Assembly (NCBI GenBank): GCA_035310015.1 | Contig: DATGEO010000051.1 | Location: forward strand, 1-56,433 | From: DATGEO01 sp035310015 | GTDB taxonomy: Bacteria; Chloroflexota; Dormibacteria; Dormibacterales; Dormibacteraceae | Direction of reading: 5' to 3' | Length of the DNA stretch: 56,433 nucleotides | Shown here: one piece after another, positions 24,313 through 31,793 of the stretch | Layout: each line of letters opens with the position of its first letter | How positions within the stretch are numbered: position 1 is the first letter of the stretch | Notes under the pieces: model-generated | Seen by the model: only the letters and a program-made list of their open reading frames with translations | What the model was told of the DNA's origin: nothing | Databases searched by the model: none | Position numbers and translations under genes: made by a program

Positions 24313-25461
24313 ATGGCGATACAGACGCAGGTGAACGGCACGGTCGATAGTGGTTTCGAGGAGGTCCGCGAAGCGTTCGCGGCGAACTTCGAGCTGCACG
24401 GGGAAGTCGGAGCGGCCTGCTGCGTCTACCTGAAGGGACGTGTCGTCGTGGACCTCTGGGGCGGCACAACGGTACCCGAAGGCGAAGAACCTTACACGGG
24501 CGAGACGCTGCAAATGGTCTGGTCGACGACCAAAGGCGTCACTGCGACCGCCGCGCACATCCTCGCCCAGGAGGGCAAGCTCGACTTCGACGCCCCGGTC
24601 GTCGAGTACTGGCCGGAGTTTGCCGCCGAGGGCAAAGGCCCCATCCCCGTGCGCTGGCTCTTCAACCACAAAGCCGGGCTGGTCGGGCTGGATCAGCCAC
24701 TCGGCCTCGACGCCGTGCTCGCCTGGACGCCTCTGGCAGACGCCCTCGCGGCCCAGCGCCCGTTCTGGACGCCGGGAACCGGCCACGGGTACCACGCTTA
24801 CACCTACGGCTGGCTCGCGGGCGAGGTGATCCGCAGGGTGACCGGCATGAGCGTCGGCAGGTTCGTCGCCGAGCGGATCGCTAGGCCCCTCGACCTCGAG
24901 TTCTGGATCGGCCTCCCCGAAGCACGAAAGGCGCGCGTCGCCCCGGTCATCCTGCCGGCGCCGAGCGCAACCCCCGATCCCCTCACCGCTCAGATCATCG
25001 ACCCGAGCACCCTGGCCCACAAGGCGTTCCTGGTCCTCACTATTCCCCCCGCCGAGTACAACGAGTACCCGTACTGGTCGGCCGAGGTGCCGGCCGGCAA
25101 TGGGATCGGCACCGCCCGCGCCCTGGCTCGCATGTACGCCGCTTGCGTCGGGGAGGTCGACGGAGTGCGCCTACTCAACCCCGACACTCTCGATCGGGCC
25201 GTCGTCACCCAGGCCCGCGGTGACGATCTCGTCTTGCCCTACGAAACGCACTACGCGACGGGCTTTCAGCTGCCATACCCGTTCCGGCCGATGGCGGGCG
25301 AGGGCAGCTTCGGCCACTACGGCAGCGGCGGATCGGTCGGTTTTGCCCACCGCGAGCTTGGCTTCTCGTTCGGCTACGTCATGAACCAGATGCGCCCCGC
25401 ATACGGGCTGGATCCTCGAACCGCGGGCCTGATGGACGCGCTGCGGGGCTGTCTGGCTTAG
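24313..25461 (+). CDS. Serine hydrolase of the beta-lactamase/penicillin-binding (class C) superfamily
   Basis: A 382-residue cytoplasmic-type enzyme with no signal peptide. The nucleophile motif SxxK is Ser71-Thr-Thr-Lys74 in MVWSTTKGVTATAAH, and the second motif has the tyrosine in HAYTYGW (Tyr163). HYGSGGSVGFAHRELGFSFGYVMNQM near the C-terminus supplies the third (H/K-x-G) region. Architecture and the WG-x-x-x-P-EG-E-EP opening match EstB-like esterases and related hydrolases rather than true beta-lactamases. The substrate is probably an ester or amide and is unknown. Isolated between small genes and the nfeD-flotillin pair. Confidence 0.88.
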   Translation: MAIQTQVNGTVDSGFEEVREAFAANFELHGEVGAACCVYLKGRVVVDLWGGTTVPEGEEPYTGETLQMVWSTTKGVTATAAHILAQEGKLDFDAPVVEYWPEFAAEGKGPIPVRWLFNHKAGLVGLDQPLGLDAVLAWTPLADALAAQRPFWTPGTGHGYHAYTYGWLAGEVIRRVTGMSVGRFVAERIARPLDLEFWIGLPEARKARVAPVILPAPSATPDPLTAQIIDPSTLAHKAFLVLTIPPAEYNEYPYWSAEVPAGNGIGTARALARMYAACVGEVDGVRLLNPDTLDRAVVTQARGDDLVLPYETHYATGFQLPYPFRPMAGEGSFGHYGSGGSVGFAHRELGFSFGYVMNQMRPAYGLDPRTAGLMDALRGCLA

Positions 25462-25515
25462 GGCAGAGCGGCCGTTCGGTCCTCGTCCTAAGATGCAGGC
25501 TCGGGTGGGACGAGC

Positions 25516-26067
25516 TTGAGCCCCGCGGACCTGGTATTCGGCGTTTGCCTTCTGATCGGGGGCGCGCTGCTTCTGCTCACCCTGATCGTCGATGACGTCT
25601 TCGGCGGCCTGCTCGGGGCCCTGCACCTCGGTTTCGACGTCGCCGGAGTGTCCCCGACGCCGATGCTGCTTGGCTTCATCGCCATGTTCGGCGTCGGCGG
25701 CCTGTTCGGCCTGCACAGCCTAGGCCAGGGGCCAGGCGTCGCCACCCTGACCGGCGGCATCGCCGGGCTGCTCGGTGCCGGGGTGGTCTTCGGCGCCTTC
25801 AAGGCGCTGCGCCAGGCCGAGTCGTCCGACGCTTTCAGCCTCGAGGACATGGTCGGGTCGACCGGCCGCGTCTCGGTCGCCATCCCGGCCAACAGGTTCG
25901 GTTCAGTCCTGATCAGCTTTGCCGGCGCATCCCACAACATGACCGCGACCGCCGACGCCGAGATCCCGGCGGGCAAGGTGGTCAAGGTCGTGGCCGTTGC
26001 CGGCACCAACCTCGTGGTCGCGGCCAACCCGGTGCCAACTAGTGAAGGAGCTAAGTCGGATGCCTGA
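25516..26067 (+). CDS. NfeD-like membrane protein
   Basis: A 183-residue protein from a TTG, with three to four membrane helices (LVFGVCLLIGGALLLLTLI, TPMLLGFIAMFGVGGLFGL and TLTGGIAGLLGAGVVFGAF) followed by a soluble OB-like domain (LEDMVGSTGRVSVAIPANRFGSVLISFAGASHNMTATADAEIPAGKVVKVVAVAGTNLVV). This is the short NfeD/YuaF layout, which partners with flotillins. Its last eight bases overlap the flotillin start, and such nfeD-flotillin operons are known from other bacteria, where they influence membrane microdomains. Confidence 0.85.
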   Translation: MSPADLVFGVCLLIGGALLLLTLIVDDVFGGLLGALHLGFDVAGVSPTPMLLGFIAMFGVGGLFGLHSLGQGPGVATLTGGIAGLLGAGVVFGAFKALRQAESSDAFSLEDMVGSTGRVSVAIPANRFGSVLISFAGASHNMTATADAEIPAGKVVKVVAVAGTNLVVAANPVPTSEGAKSDA

Positions 26068-27934
26068 TTTCGTAACCAGTTCGCCATTCCTCGCGGTGGC
26101 CGGCGTCGTCATCATCGTCTTGATCCTGGCCTTCGTCGCCAGCCGCTACAAGGTCGCGGGCGCGAACGAAGCGATCATCGTGGCCGGCTCTCGAGGCGCC
26201 AAGGTTCACGACGAGCGAGGGCAGCAGGTCTCACATCCGGGAGACAAGGGTGTGAAGGTGGTGGTCGGCGGCGGCACGATCGTGATGCCGCTCATCAACC
26301 GGGTCGGCCGCCTGAAGCTGACCGCCCGCCAGATCAACGTGCAGCTGAGCGACGCGGTCACCAGCCAGGGCATCAAGGTCCAGGTCCAGGGCGTGGCCAC
26401 GTTCAAGATCGGCCGCGACGTCGAGTCCCTGCGCAACGCCGCCGAGCGTTTCCTAGACGCCAAGCCCGAGCAGGTCGACTCCATCGTCAAGAACGTGCTC
26501 GAAGGCTCGCTGCGATCGATCGTCGGCACGCTGACCATCGAGGAGCTCATCCGCGACCGCCAGAAGCTGCTGCAGCAGGTGCAGGACGCGGCCAAGGGCG
26601 ACCTCGCCACGAGCGGGCTCCAGATCGACGCTTTCACCATCCAGAGCTTCTCCGACGAGTCGAACTACATCGAGCTCCTCGGCCAGCAGAGCGTCGCCAC
26701 CGTCACCCGCGACGCCCGCATGGCCAAGGCGACCACCGACCAGGAGGCCGCCGTTCGAGAGGCCGAGGCCCAGCAGATCAAGATCAACGCGGCCCGGGAC
26801 GTCTCGCTTCGCGAGGCCGAGACGAAGACCCAGGTCGCGGCCGCGCAGGCGCGCGCCGACCAGGCCGGGCCGCTCGCCCAGGCCGAGGCGACGCAGGAGG
26901 TCGTGCGCAAGCAGACCGAGCTCGCCCAGCTGGAAGCCGACCGCAAGGAGAAAGAGCTGCTCTCGACCACCGTCAAGCCGGCCGCCGCCGAGGCTCAGGC
27001 CGTGATCGCCCGGGCGGAAGGCGAGAAGCGCGCTCGCATCGCATCCGCCGAGGCCGACGCCGAGACCACGCGCCTCGAGGGTGGGGCGGAGGCGCAGATC
27101 GTGCTCACCAAAGGTGAGGCCGAGGCGAAAGCGCTGGCGATGCGGGCCGACGCGTACAAGCAGTTCAACGAGGCGGCCATCATCCAGACCGTCCTGGCCG
27201 CGCTGCCGGACATCGTCCGGGCCGCGGCCGAGCCCATGAGCCATATCGACTCGCTGACCGTCCTCAGCTCCGACGGCGCGTCCGACATCGTCAAGAACGC
27301 GACTCGGGCGATGGTCGAATCGACCACCGCCATCAAGGGGCTCACCGGCCTCGACGTGCCGGGCCTGGTGGGTGGCGCGCTGGGCCGAGGGTTCGGCGAG
27401 CGCCTGCGCAGCGGTGGCGAGGGCGAAAACGGGGGCGGAGGCGAGAGCGCCGTGGGCCGCATCAACGACCTCGCCCGCGAAGGGCTGACGACGATGCCGA
27501 AGCGCGCGGAGCAGATCAAGGAGAGCATCGAGGAGGCGGGCGCGGTGGTCGAGGAGAAGGCCAAGCCCGTGACCAAGTCGGCGGGGAGCCAGGCGAAGCA
27601 GGCCGTGAACGACGCGAAGGCGGCGGTGGCCGACGCCAAGCAGACGGTCGCGAAAGCCACGGCCGCGGTGGCGGACAGCGCGGCGGCGGCCACGCTGGCG
27701 GCCAAGGTCGCCCCGAGTGAGGGGACGATCACGCAGTGGGCGCAGTGGGCGGCGGACCAGCTCCGGCAGGTGCCGTCGATCCAGCTGTACAGCACGGTCA
27801 AGCTGTCCGAGCTGGTCAACCACGGCCCGGCCCAGGCGTCAGCCGTCTGGAACACCGCGCAGGCGGTGCTGGGGAAGGACTACGGCCAGATGACCGTCGG
27901 CGACCTTCTCCGCCGCTTCAGCCCGGCCTCCTGA
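26060..27934 (+). CDS. Flotillin-like SPFH-domain protein with long C-terminal extension
   Basis: 624 residues from the ATG at 26060, preceded by GAAGGAG. An N-terminal membrane helix (LAVAGVVIIVLILAFVASRYKVA) is followed by a band-7/SPFH domain (EAIIVAGSRGAKV...LKLTARQINVQLSDAVTSQGIKVQVQGVATFKIG) and a long Ala/Glu coiled coil (about 215-370: ATTDQEAAVREAEAQQIKINAARDVSLREAE). The flotillin C-terminal block is YKQFNEAAIIQTVLAALPDIVRAAAEPMSHIDSLTVLSSDGAS. After it come roughly 180 extra residues: a Gly-rich linker, an Ala/Lys-rich apolipoprotein-like helix (AKQAVNDAKAAVADAKQTVAKATAAVADSAAAA) and a small folded-looking tail. The extension is unusual for the family. Confidence 0.92.
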   Translation: MPDFVTSSPFLAVAGVVIIVLILAFVASRYKVAGANEAIIVAGSRGAKVHDERGQQVSHPGDKGVKVVVGGGTIVMPLINRVGRLKLTARQINVQLSDAVTSQGIKVQVQGVATFKIGRDVESLRNAAERFLDAKPEQVDSIVKNVLEGSLRSIVGTLTIEELIRDRQKLLQQVQDAAKGDLATSGLQIDAFTIQSFSDESNYIELLGQQSVATVTRDARMAKATTDQEAAVREAEAQQIKINAARDVSLREAETKTQVAAAQARADQAGPLAQAEATQEVVRKQTELAQLEADRKEKELLSTTVKPAAAEAQAVIARAEGEKRARIASAEADAETTRLEGGAEAQIVLTKGEAEAKALAMRADAYKQFNEAAIIQTVLAALPDIVRAAAEPMSHIDSLTVLSSDGASDIVKNATRAMVESTTAIKGLTGLDVPGLVGGALGRGFGERLRSGGEGENGGGGESAVGRINDLAREGLTTMPKRAEQIKESIEEAGAVVEEKAKPVTKSAGSQAKQAVNDAKAAVADAKQTVAKATAAVADSAAAATLAAKVAPSEGTITQWAQWAADQLRQVPSIQLYSTVKLSELVNHGPAQASAVWNTAQAVLGKDYGQMTVGDLLRRFSPAS

Positions 27935-27959
27935 CCGGGCAGGCCCTCGCCCGAAAAGC

Positions 27960-27985
27960 GGAAGCCCTCCTTGCGGAGGGCTTCC
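27960..27985. terminator. 11-bp hairpin terminator after the flotillin gene
   Basis: GGAAGCCCTCC-TTGC-GGAGGGCTTCC is a perfect 11-bp stem with a tetraloop, 26 bases beyond the flotillin stop. On the minus strand it is followed by a short T-run (from GAAAAGC); on the plus strand none is seen. It separates the flotillin operon from the ligase promoter region. Confidence 0.75.
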
Positions 27986-28036
27986 AAGGCTGGGGTGGGG
28001 CGTGGAGTCGAATTCAGTGGGCCTGATCGGCCACCG

Positions 28037-28075
28037 ATATTGTAGCACAGGTCCTGTTCATCCACAACATATAGA
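28037..28075 (+). promoter_or_regulatory. AT-rich promoter region of the DNA ligase with DnaA-box-like motif
   Basis: In an otherwise GC-rich context, 28037-28075 is AT-rich. TCATCCACA (28058-28066) differs by one base from the DnaA box TTATCCACA. The adjoining ATCCACAACATATAG (28060-28074) resembles ATCCACCCACATATAG upstream of nrdJ. TATAGA (28070-28075) could be the -10, with the ligase GTG 18 bases on. No good -35 is seen. Confidence 0.4.
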
Positions 28076-28093
28076 CAGCTGGGGACAACTCCC

Positions 28094-29143
28094 GTGAAGC
28101 TCCCGATCCAGCAGGACATCGAGCCGATGCTTTCCGCCCCTGCGGAGGTCATCCCCCAGGGCGACGCCTGGGAGTACGAGCCGAAGTGGGACGGCTTCCG
28201 CACCCTCGCCTTTCGTGACGGCGACGAGGTGGAGCTGGTCAGCCGCGGCGGCCGGCCGATGACCCGCTACTTCCCCGAGCTGCTGGCGCCGCTGCGCGGC
28301 CTGCGGGAGAAGAGGTTCGTGCTGGACGGCGAAGTGGTCGTCGCCGGCGCGGACGGCCTCGACTTCGGCGCCCTCCAGCAGCGGGTGCACCCGGCCGAGT
28401 CGCGGGTGCGGATGCTCAGCGAGGCCACGCCCTCCTGGTACATCGCGTTCGACCTGCTCGCCCTCGGTGACGAGGACCTCCGCGGCAAGCCGCTCGGCGA
28501 GCGGCGCAAGCGTCTCGAGGCGCTGCTCAAAGGCGTGAAGCAGCCGATCTTCGTGACTCCCTACACGCGCGACCGCAGCACGGCCAACCGCTGGTTCGAG
28601 ATCTTCGAGGGTGCCGGCCTGGACGGTGTCATCGCCAAGGCCTGGGACGGCACGTACGTTCCGGGCAAGCGGCTGTGGGTCAAGATCAAGCACGCCCGCA
28701 CCGCCGACTGTGTGGTCATCGGATGGCGCAAGTCGAGCGACGGCTCAACGCTCGGCGCGCTGCTGCTCGGCCTCTACGACAAGAAGGGCACGATCCACTA
28801 CGTGGGCCACACGTCCTCGTTCAACGCCGCCGAGCGGAAGGAGCTCATCGCCAAGCTCAAGCCGCTCGAGACGCGGCTTCCGGAAGAGGAATGGAAAGCC
28901 AATCCCGGCCGCATGCCCGGCGGGCTGAGCCGGTGGTCGCGAGGCAAGGACACCGAATGGGTGGCCGTGCGGCCCGAACTCGTGTGCGAGGTCACGTACG
29001 ACAAGCTCGAGGCCGGCGAGCGCTTCCGGCACGCCACCGGCTTCATGCGGTGGCGCACCGACAAGAAACCGAAGGACTGCGGCTTCGACCAGATCGCGTC
29101 AGCGGCCCAGTTCGACGTGCGAGTGATCTTCGGGAGCAAGTAG
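28094..29143 (+). CDS. ATP-dependent DNA ligase (LigC-like)
   Basis: Seals nicks in duplex DNA using ATP. The protein is 349 residues from a GTG. Adenylation domain: catalytic Lys31 in WEYEPKWDGFRTLAF (KxDG), RGGRPMTRYFPEL, VLDGEVVV, GLDGVIAKAWDGTY and the WVKIKHARTADCVVIGW region (motif V). The OB domain follows (GALLLGLYDKKGTIHYVGHTSSF...LVCEVTYDKLEAGERFRHATGFMRWRTDK). Length and sequence resemble mycobacterial LigC and the ligase module of LigD, enzymes linked to repair rather than replication. No Ku or LigD polymerase gene is adjacent. The 3' end overlaps the convergent gene by 45 bases. Confidence 0.93.
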   Translation: MKLPIQQDIEPMLSAPAEVIPQGDAWEYEPKWDGFRTLAFRDGDEVELVSRGGRPMTRYFPELLAPLRGLREKRFVLDGEVVVAGADGLDFGALQQRVHPAESRVRMLSEATPSWYIAFDLLALGDEDLRGKPLGERRKRLEALLKGVKQPIFVTPYTRDRSTANRWFEIFEGAGLDGVIAKAWDGTYVPGKRLWVKIKHARTADCVVIGWRKSSDGSTLGALLLGLYDKKGTIHYVGHTSSFNAAERKELIAKLKPLETRLPEEEWKANPGRMPGGLSRWSRGKDTEWVAVRPELVCEVTYDKLEAGERFRHATGFMRWRTDKKPKDCGFDQIASAAQFDVRVIFGSK

Positions 29144-29815
29144 GAGCGGTCGCGCTCCGGGCCCGCCCGGGCCGTAGTAGCTCATGGCGGCGCGGCCGAG
29201 TCCGGTGACGGCGATCCAGTCGAAGCCGGCGCCGGCGGCCACGCCCACCGCCAGCGGTATCACGCGCGCCGCAAGCCGGGCCGCGGCGGAGGATGCAAAG
29301 CGCGTGAGGATGCGGGACACGATCCGTCCTCCGCCATGCGAGACCAGCAGGCCAGGCATCCGCCTGAAGGCCGCGAACGCGACGCGCTCGCCCCCCGCGA
29401 CCAGCACGTCCTCGCGCAGCTTCACCGCACCGCTCGCCAGGCCGACGACCACCAGCGCCTCGACCACGCGGTCGTCCGAGCCGGTGAGCTCGTGGCCGTA
29501 AACCATCGCGATCCCGAGCACGAGCTCGAGCTCCTGCTCGAGCGCGTAGAAGGCCTGGCTCGTGATCGTGCCGATGGCGAGAACCGTGCCGAGACCGGGC
29601 GCGACGGCCGCGGCCCCGCTCATCGCGGCGGTGGCCGCAACCCTTCGGCGCGTGGAACGGATGAGCTCGCGCGCAAGTTGGTCATTGGTGAGGTGCGGGT
29701 TCCGTGCACGAAGCGCGTCGATGTGCGCCCGGATGGCGGGTTCGCGCGCGCCGACCACCTGGGCCAGGCGCCGGAGCACGGCCTGGAGCTGTGGCGGCAG
29801 CCGCTCGAGGTCCAC
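29099..29815 (-). CDS. EcsC-like membrane-associated protein, unknown function
   Basis: A 238-residue protein from a GTG. After an N-terminal helical segment rich in Arg and Leu comes AAMSGAAAVAPGLGTVLAIGTITSQAFYALEQELELVLGIAMVYGHELT, the characteristic Gly/Ala-rich helix plus Y-G-H pattern of EcsC-type proteins. A second Ala-rich hydrophobic stretch (AAARLAARVIPLAVGVAAGAGFDWIAVTGLGRAAMSYY) follows. EcsC is associated with the Ecs ABC exporter in Bacillus but has no known biochemical role. It is divergent from the nickel permease, sharing the Nur-like palindrome region. Confidence 0.6.
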   Translation of the reverse strand: MDLERLPPQLQAVLRRLAQVVGAREPAIRAHIDALRARNPHLTNDQLARELIRSTRRRVAATAAMSGAAAVAPGLGTVLAIGTITSQAFYALEQELELVLGIAMVYGHELTGSDDRVVEALVVVGLASGAVKLREDVLVAGGERVAFAAFRRMPGLLVSHGGGRIVSRILTRFASSAAARLAARVIPLAVGVAAGAGFDWIAVTGLGRAAMSYYGPGGPGARPLLLAPEDHSHVELGR

Positions 29816-29840
29816 GCCCTTGAGGTTACCCGCTTCCTAG

Positions 29841-29857
29841 TTGCGACTTTGTCGCAA
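29841..29857. promoter_or_regulatory. 17-bp palindrome, Nur-like metal operator
   Basis: TTGCGACTTTGTCGCAA is a perfect inverted repeat (7-bp arms, 3-base centre). It matches the TTGC-N9-GCAA layout of the nickel-responsive Nur box known from Streptomyces (tTGCaa-N5-ttGCAA). It lies 16 bases before the GTG of the nickel/cobalt permease and 25 bases before the divergent EcsC-like start, the expected place for repression by a Fur-family metal sensor. Confidence 0.6.
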
Positions 29858-29873
29858 TAAGCCTTAGGCTCGG

Positions 29874-30950
29874 GTGATGATGACGGGGCGGCCGGCCGGC
29901 GGTGCCTTCGACGGCGGACAGCGCGCCCGACTCGCCGGCTTTGGCGGTGGCGTGGCGCTGCTGCACCTCGCGGGCTGGGGCCTGCTGCTGACCTACGGCG
30001 TCGGCCACCCGGCCTTTCTCGGGCTCGGCGGCCTCGCGTACACCTTCGGCTTGCGCCACGCCTTCGACGCCGACCACATCTCGGCCATCGACAGCACCAC
30101 GCGCAAGCTGCTGCAGCGGGGCAAGAAACCCGTTGGAGTCGGTTTCTTCTTCTCCATCGGTCACTCGACGGTCGTGCTCCTGATCGCGGTCGCGCTCGGC
30201 TTTGCGGCGAAGACGATCGTCCAGGGCGTGGTCGGCGACAACGGCCAGCTGCGCAGCATCGGCGGCGCGCTCGGCACCCTCATCTCGGGCGGTTTCCTCG
30301 TCCTCATCGGTGTGCTGAACCTCGTGATCCTGCTCGAGATCGTGCGCGTCTACCGGCGCATGCGGCGCGGGGAGTTCGACCGTGACAGTCTCGAGAACGA
30401 GCTCATCGCCGGCGGACTGATGACCCGGATCTTCGGACGCCTCTTCCGGGTCATCGACCACAGCTGGCAGATGTATCCCATCGGGTTTCTCTTCGGCCTC
30501 GGCTTCGACACCGCCTCCGAGATCGCGCTGCTGGCCATCTCCGCCGGCGCCGCGGCGCAAGGGCTGCCCATCGCCGCGGTCGTGTCGCTGCCGCTGATCT
30601 TCGCCGCCGGCATGTCGCTCATGGACACCGCGGACGGGGCCTTCATGACCAACGCCTACTCCTGGGCATTCGCGAGCCCGATCCGCAAGGTCTTCTACAA
30701 CCTGACCGTCACGGCGCTGTCGGTCTTCGTCGCCCTGTTCGTCGGCCTGGTGGAGCTCGCGCAGATCCTCATCCAGATCCTTCACCTTCACGGCGTGGTG
30801 TTCGAAGCGGTGGCTAACTTCGACTTCATCGGCAAAGCCGGCTACGTGATCGTGGCCGCGTTCGTGGTGACGTGGGCGGGAGCGTTTCTGATCTACAAGG
30901 TCCGCCGCATCGACGAGCGCTGGGCGGCCCTGGTCGACGATGTGGCCTGA
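29874..30950 (+). CDS. NiCoT-type nickel/cobalt permease (HoxN/NixA family)
   Basis: Secondary transporter for Ni2+ or Co2+ in the cytoplasmic membrane. The protein is 358 residues with about eight helices from a GTG (an ATG follows three bases on). The defining helix II metal motif is LRHAFDADHISAIDSTTRK (H-x4-D-H). Others are GFFFSIGHSTVVLL, LFGLGFDTASEIALLA (the LGFDTATE signature) and GMSLMDTADGAFM. Substrate preference between Ni and Co cannot be read, but the upstream Nur-like box favours nickel. Cobalt would serve the B12-dependent reductase encoded at 44-48 kb. Confidence 0.94.
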   Translation: MMMTGRPAGGAFDGGQRARLAGFGGGVALLHLAGWGLLLTYGVGHPAFLGLGGLAYTFGLRHAFDADHISAIDSTTRKLLQRGKKPVGVGFFFSIGHSTVVLLIAVALGFAAKTIVQGVVGDNGQLRSIGGALGTLISGGFLVLIGVLNLVILLEIVRVYRRMRRGEFDRDSLENELIAGGLMTRIFGRLFRVIDHSWQMYPIGFLFGLGFDTASEIALLAISAGAAAQGLPIAAVVSLPLIFAAGMSLMDTADGAFMTNAYSWAFASPIRKVFYNLTVTALSVFVALFVGLVELAQILIQILHLHGVVFEAVANFDFIGKAGYVIVAAFVVTWAGAFLIYKVRRIDERWAALVDDVA

Positions 30951-30953
30951 CGG

Positions 30954-31781
30954 CTATTTGATTCCGTAGACGCGGGCCGCGACCCCCCCGAAGACCTGCT
31001 CGCTGTCGCCGACCACCGACCGCACGAGGTCGATGACGTCTTCATACGTCGCCGCGACCAGGCACACCGGCCAGTCCGATCCGAACATGCAGCGGTGCGG
31101 GCCGAACCATTCGAAGACGCGCTCGATGTAGGGCCGGAGCCGGTCGAGGTTCCATGAGTTCCAGTCGGCCTCGGTGACAAGACCCGAGATCTTGCAGGTG
31201 ACGTTCGGCAGCTCGGCGAGCTCCGGCATCGCGTTCTCCCAGTCGCGGTCCCGCGCGGCGGCCGCGATCCGCGGCTTGGCCGCGTGGTCGAGCACGAAAC
31301 GCATGCTCGGGTGCGCGCGCACGGTCTCGATGGCCGCCGGCAGCTCCCGGGTACGCACCAGCAGGTCATAGGCGAGGCCGGCCGCGCCGACGGCTTCGAT
31401 GCCTCGCTGCACGTCGGGCCTCAGCAGCCAGTTGTCCAGCCCCTCGTCCTGGACCTGGTGGCGGATGCCGACGAGCTTGTCGCCGCCCGGGCCTGACCGC
31501 AGGTCCTTGATCGTCCTGGCGGCGCGCTGGTCCATCAGGTCCACCCATCCGACCACGCCGCCGATGAACTCGTGCTCGGCTGCCATCGCCAGGAACTCCC
31601 TCGTCTCACCGACGCTGCCGACGGTCTGCACGAGCACCGAGCGGTCGATCGCGTTCGCCTTCAGCAGCGGTTCGAGGTCGGCGGGCCCAAACGGGCGGCG
31701 AATCGAATCCAGCGCCTCGCCCATCCAGGGATAGGTGCGCCGGCTGGGGTCCCAGAAATGGTGGTGGGCGTCGACGCGCAA
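30954..31781 (-). CDS. Amidohydrolase family lactonase (L-fuconolactonase)
   Basis: Opens L-fucono-1,5-lactone to L-fuconate; a TIM-barrel metal hydrolase of 275 residues from a TTG. The N-terminal metal motif is RVDAHHHFWDPSRRTYPWM (H-x-H). FVLDHAAKPRI, NVTCKISGLVTEADW and FGSDWPVCLV carry the remaining metal/catalytic residues (His and final Asp). The order of genes (GntR, mutarotase, aldo-keto reductase, this gene) and the divergent fuconate dehydratase give the substrate. Only three bases separate its stop from the end of the permease gene (convergent). Confidence 0.85.
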   Translation of the reverse strand: MRVDAHHHFWDPSRRTYPWMGEALDSIRRPFGPADLEPLLKANAIDRSVLVQTVGSVGETREFLAMAAEHEFIGGVVGWVDLMDQRAARTIKDLRSGPGGDKLVGIRHQVQDEGLDNWLLRPDVQRGIEAVGAAGLAYDLLVRTRELPAAIETVRAHPSMRFVLDHAAKPRIAAAARDRDWENAMPELAELPNVTCKISGLVTEADWNSWNLDRLRPYIERVFEWFGPHRCMFGSDWPVCLVAATYEDVIDLVRSVVGDSEQVFGGVAARVYGIK

Positions 31782-31793
31782 GCTACGCCAACG

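Noticed and set aside
24313..25461. True class C beta-lactamase (resistance gene)
   Set aside because: Has SxxK and the tyrosine motif, but no signal peptide, and the overall pattern is that of EstB-like esterases.
26453..27823. 456-codon minus-strand frame opposite the flotillin
   Set aside because: Repetitive Gly/Arg/Leu composition mirrors the Ala/Glu coiled coil on the coding strand; a shadow.
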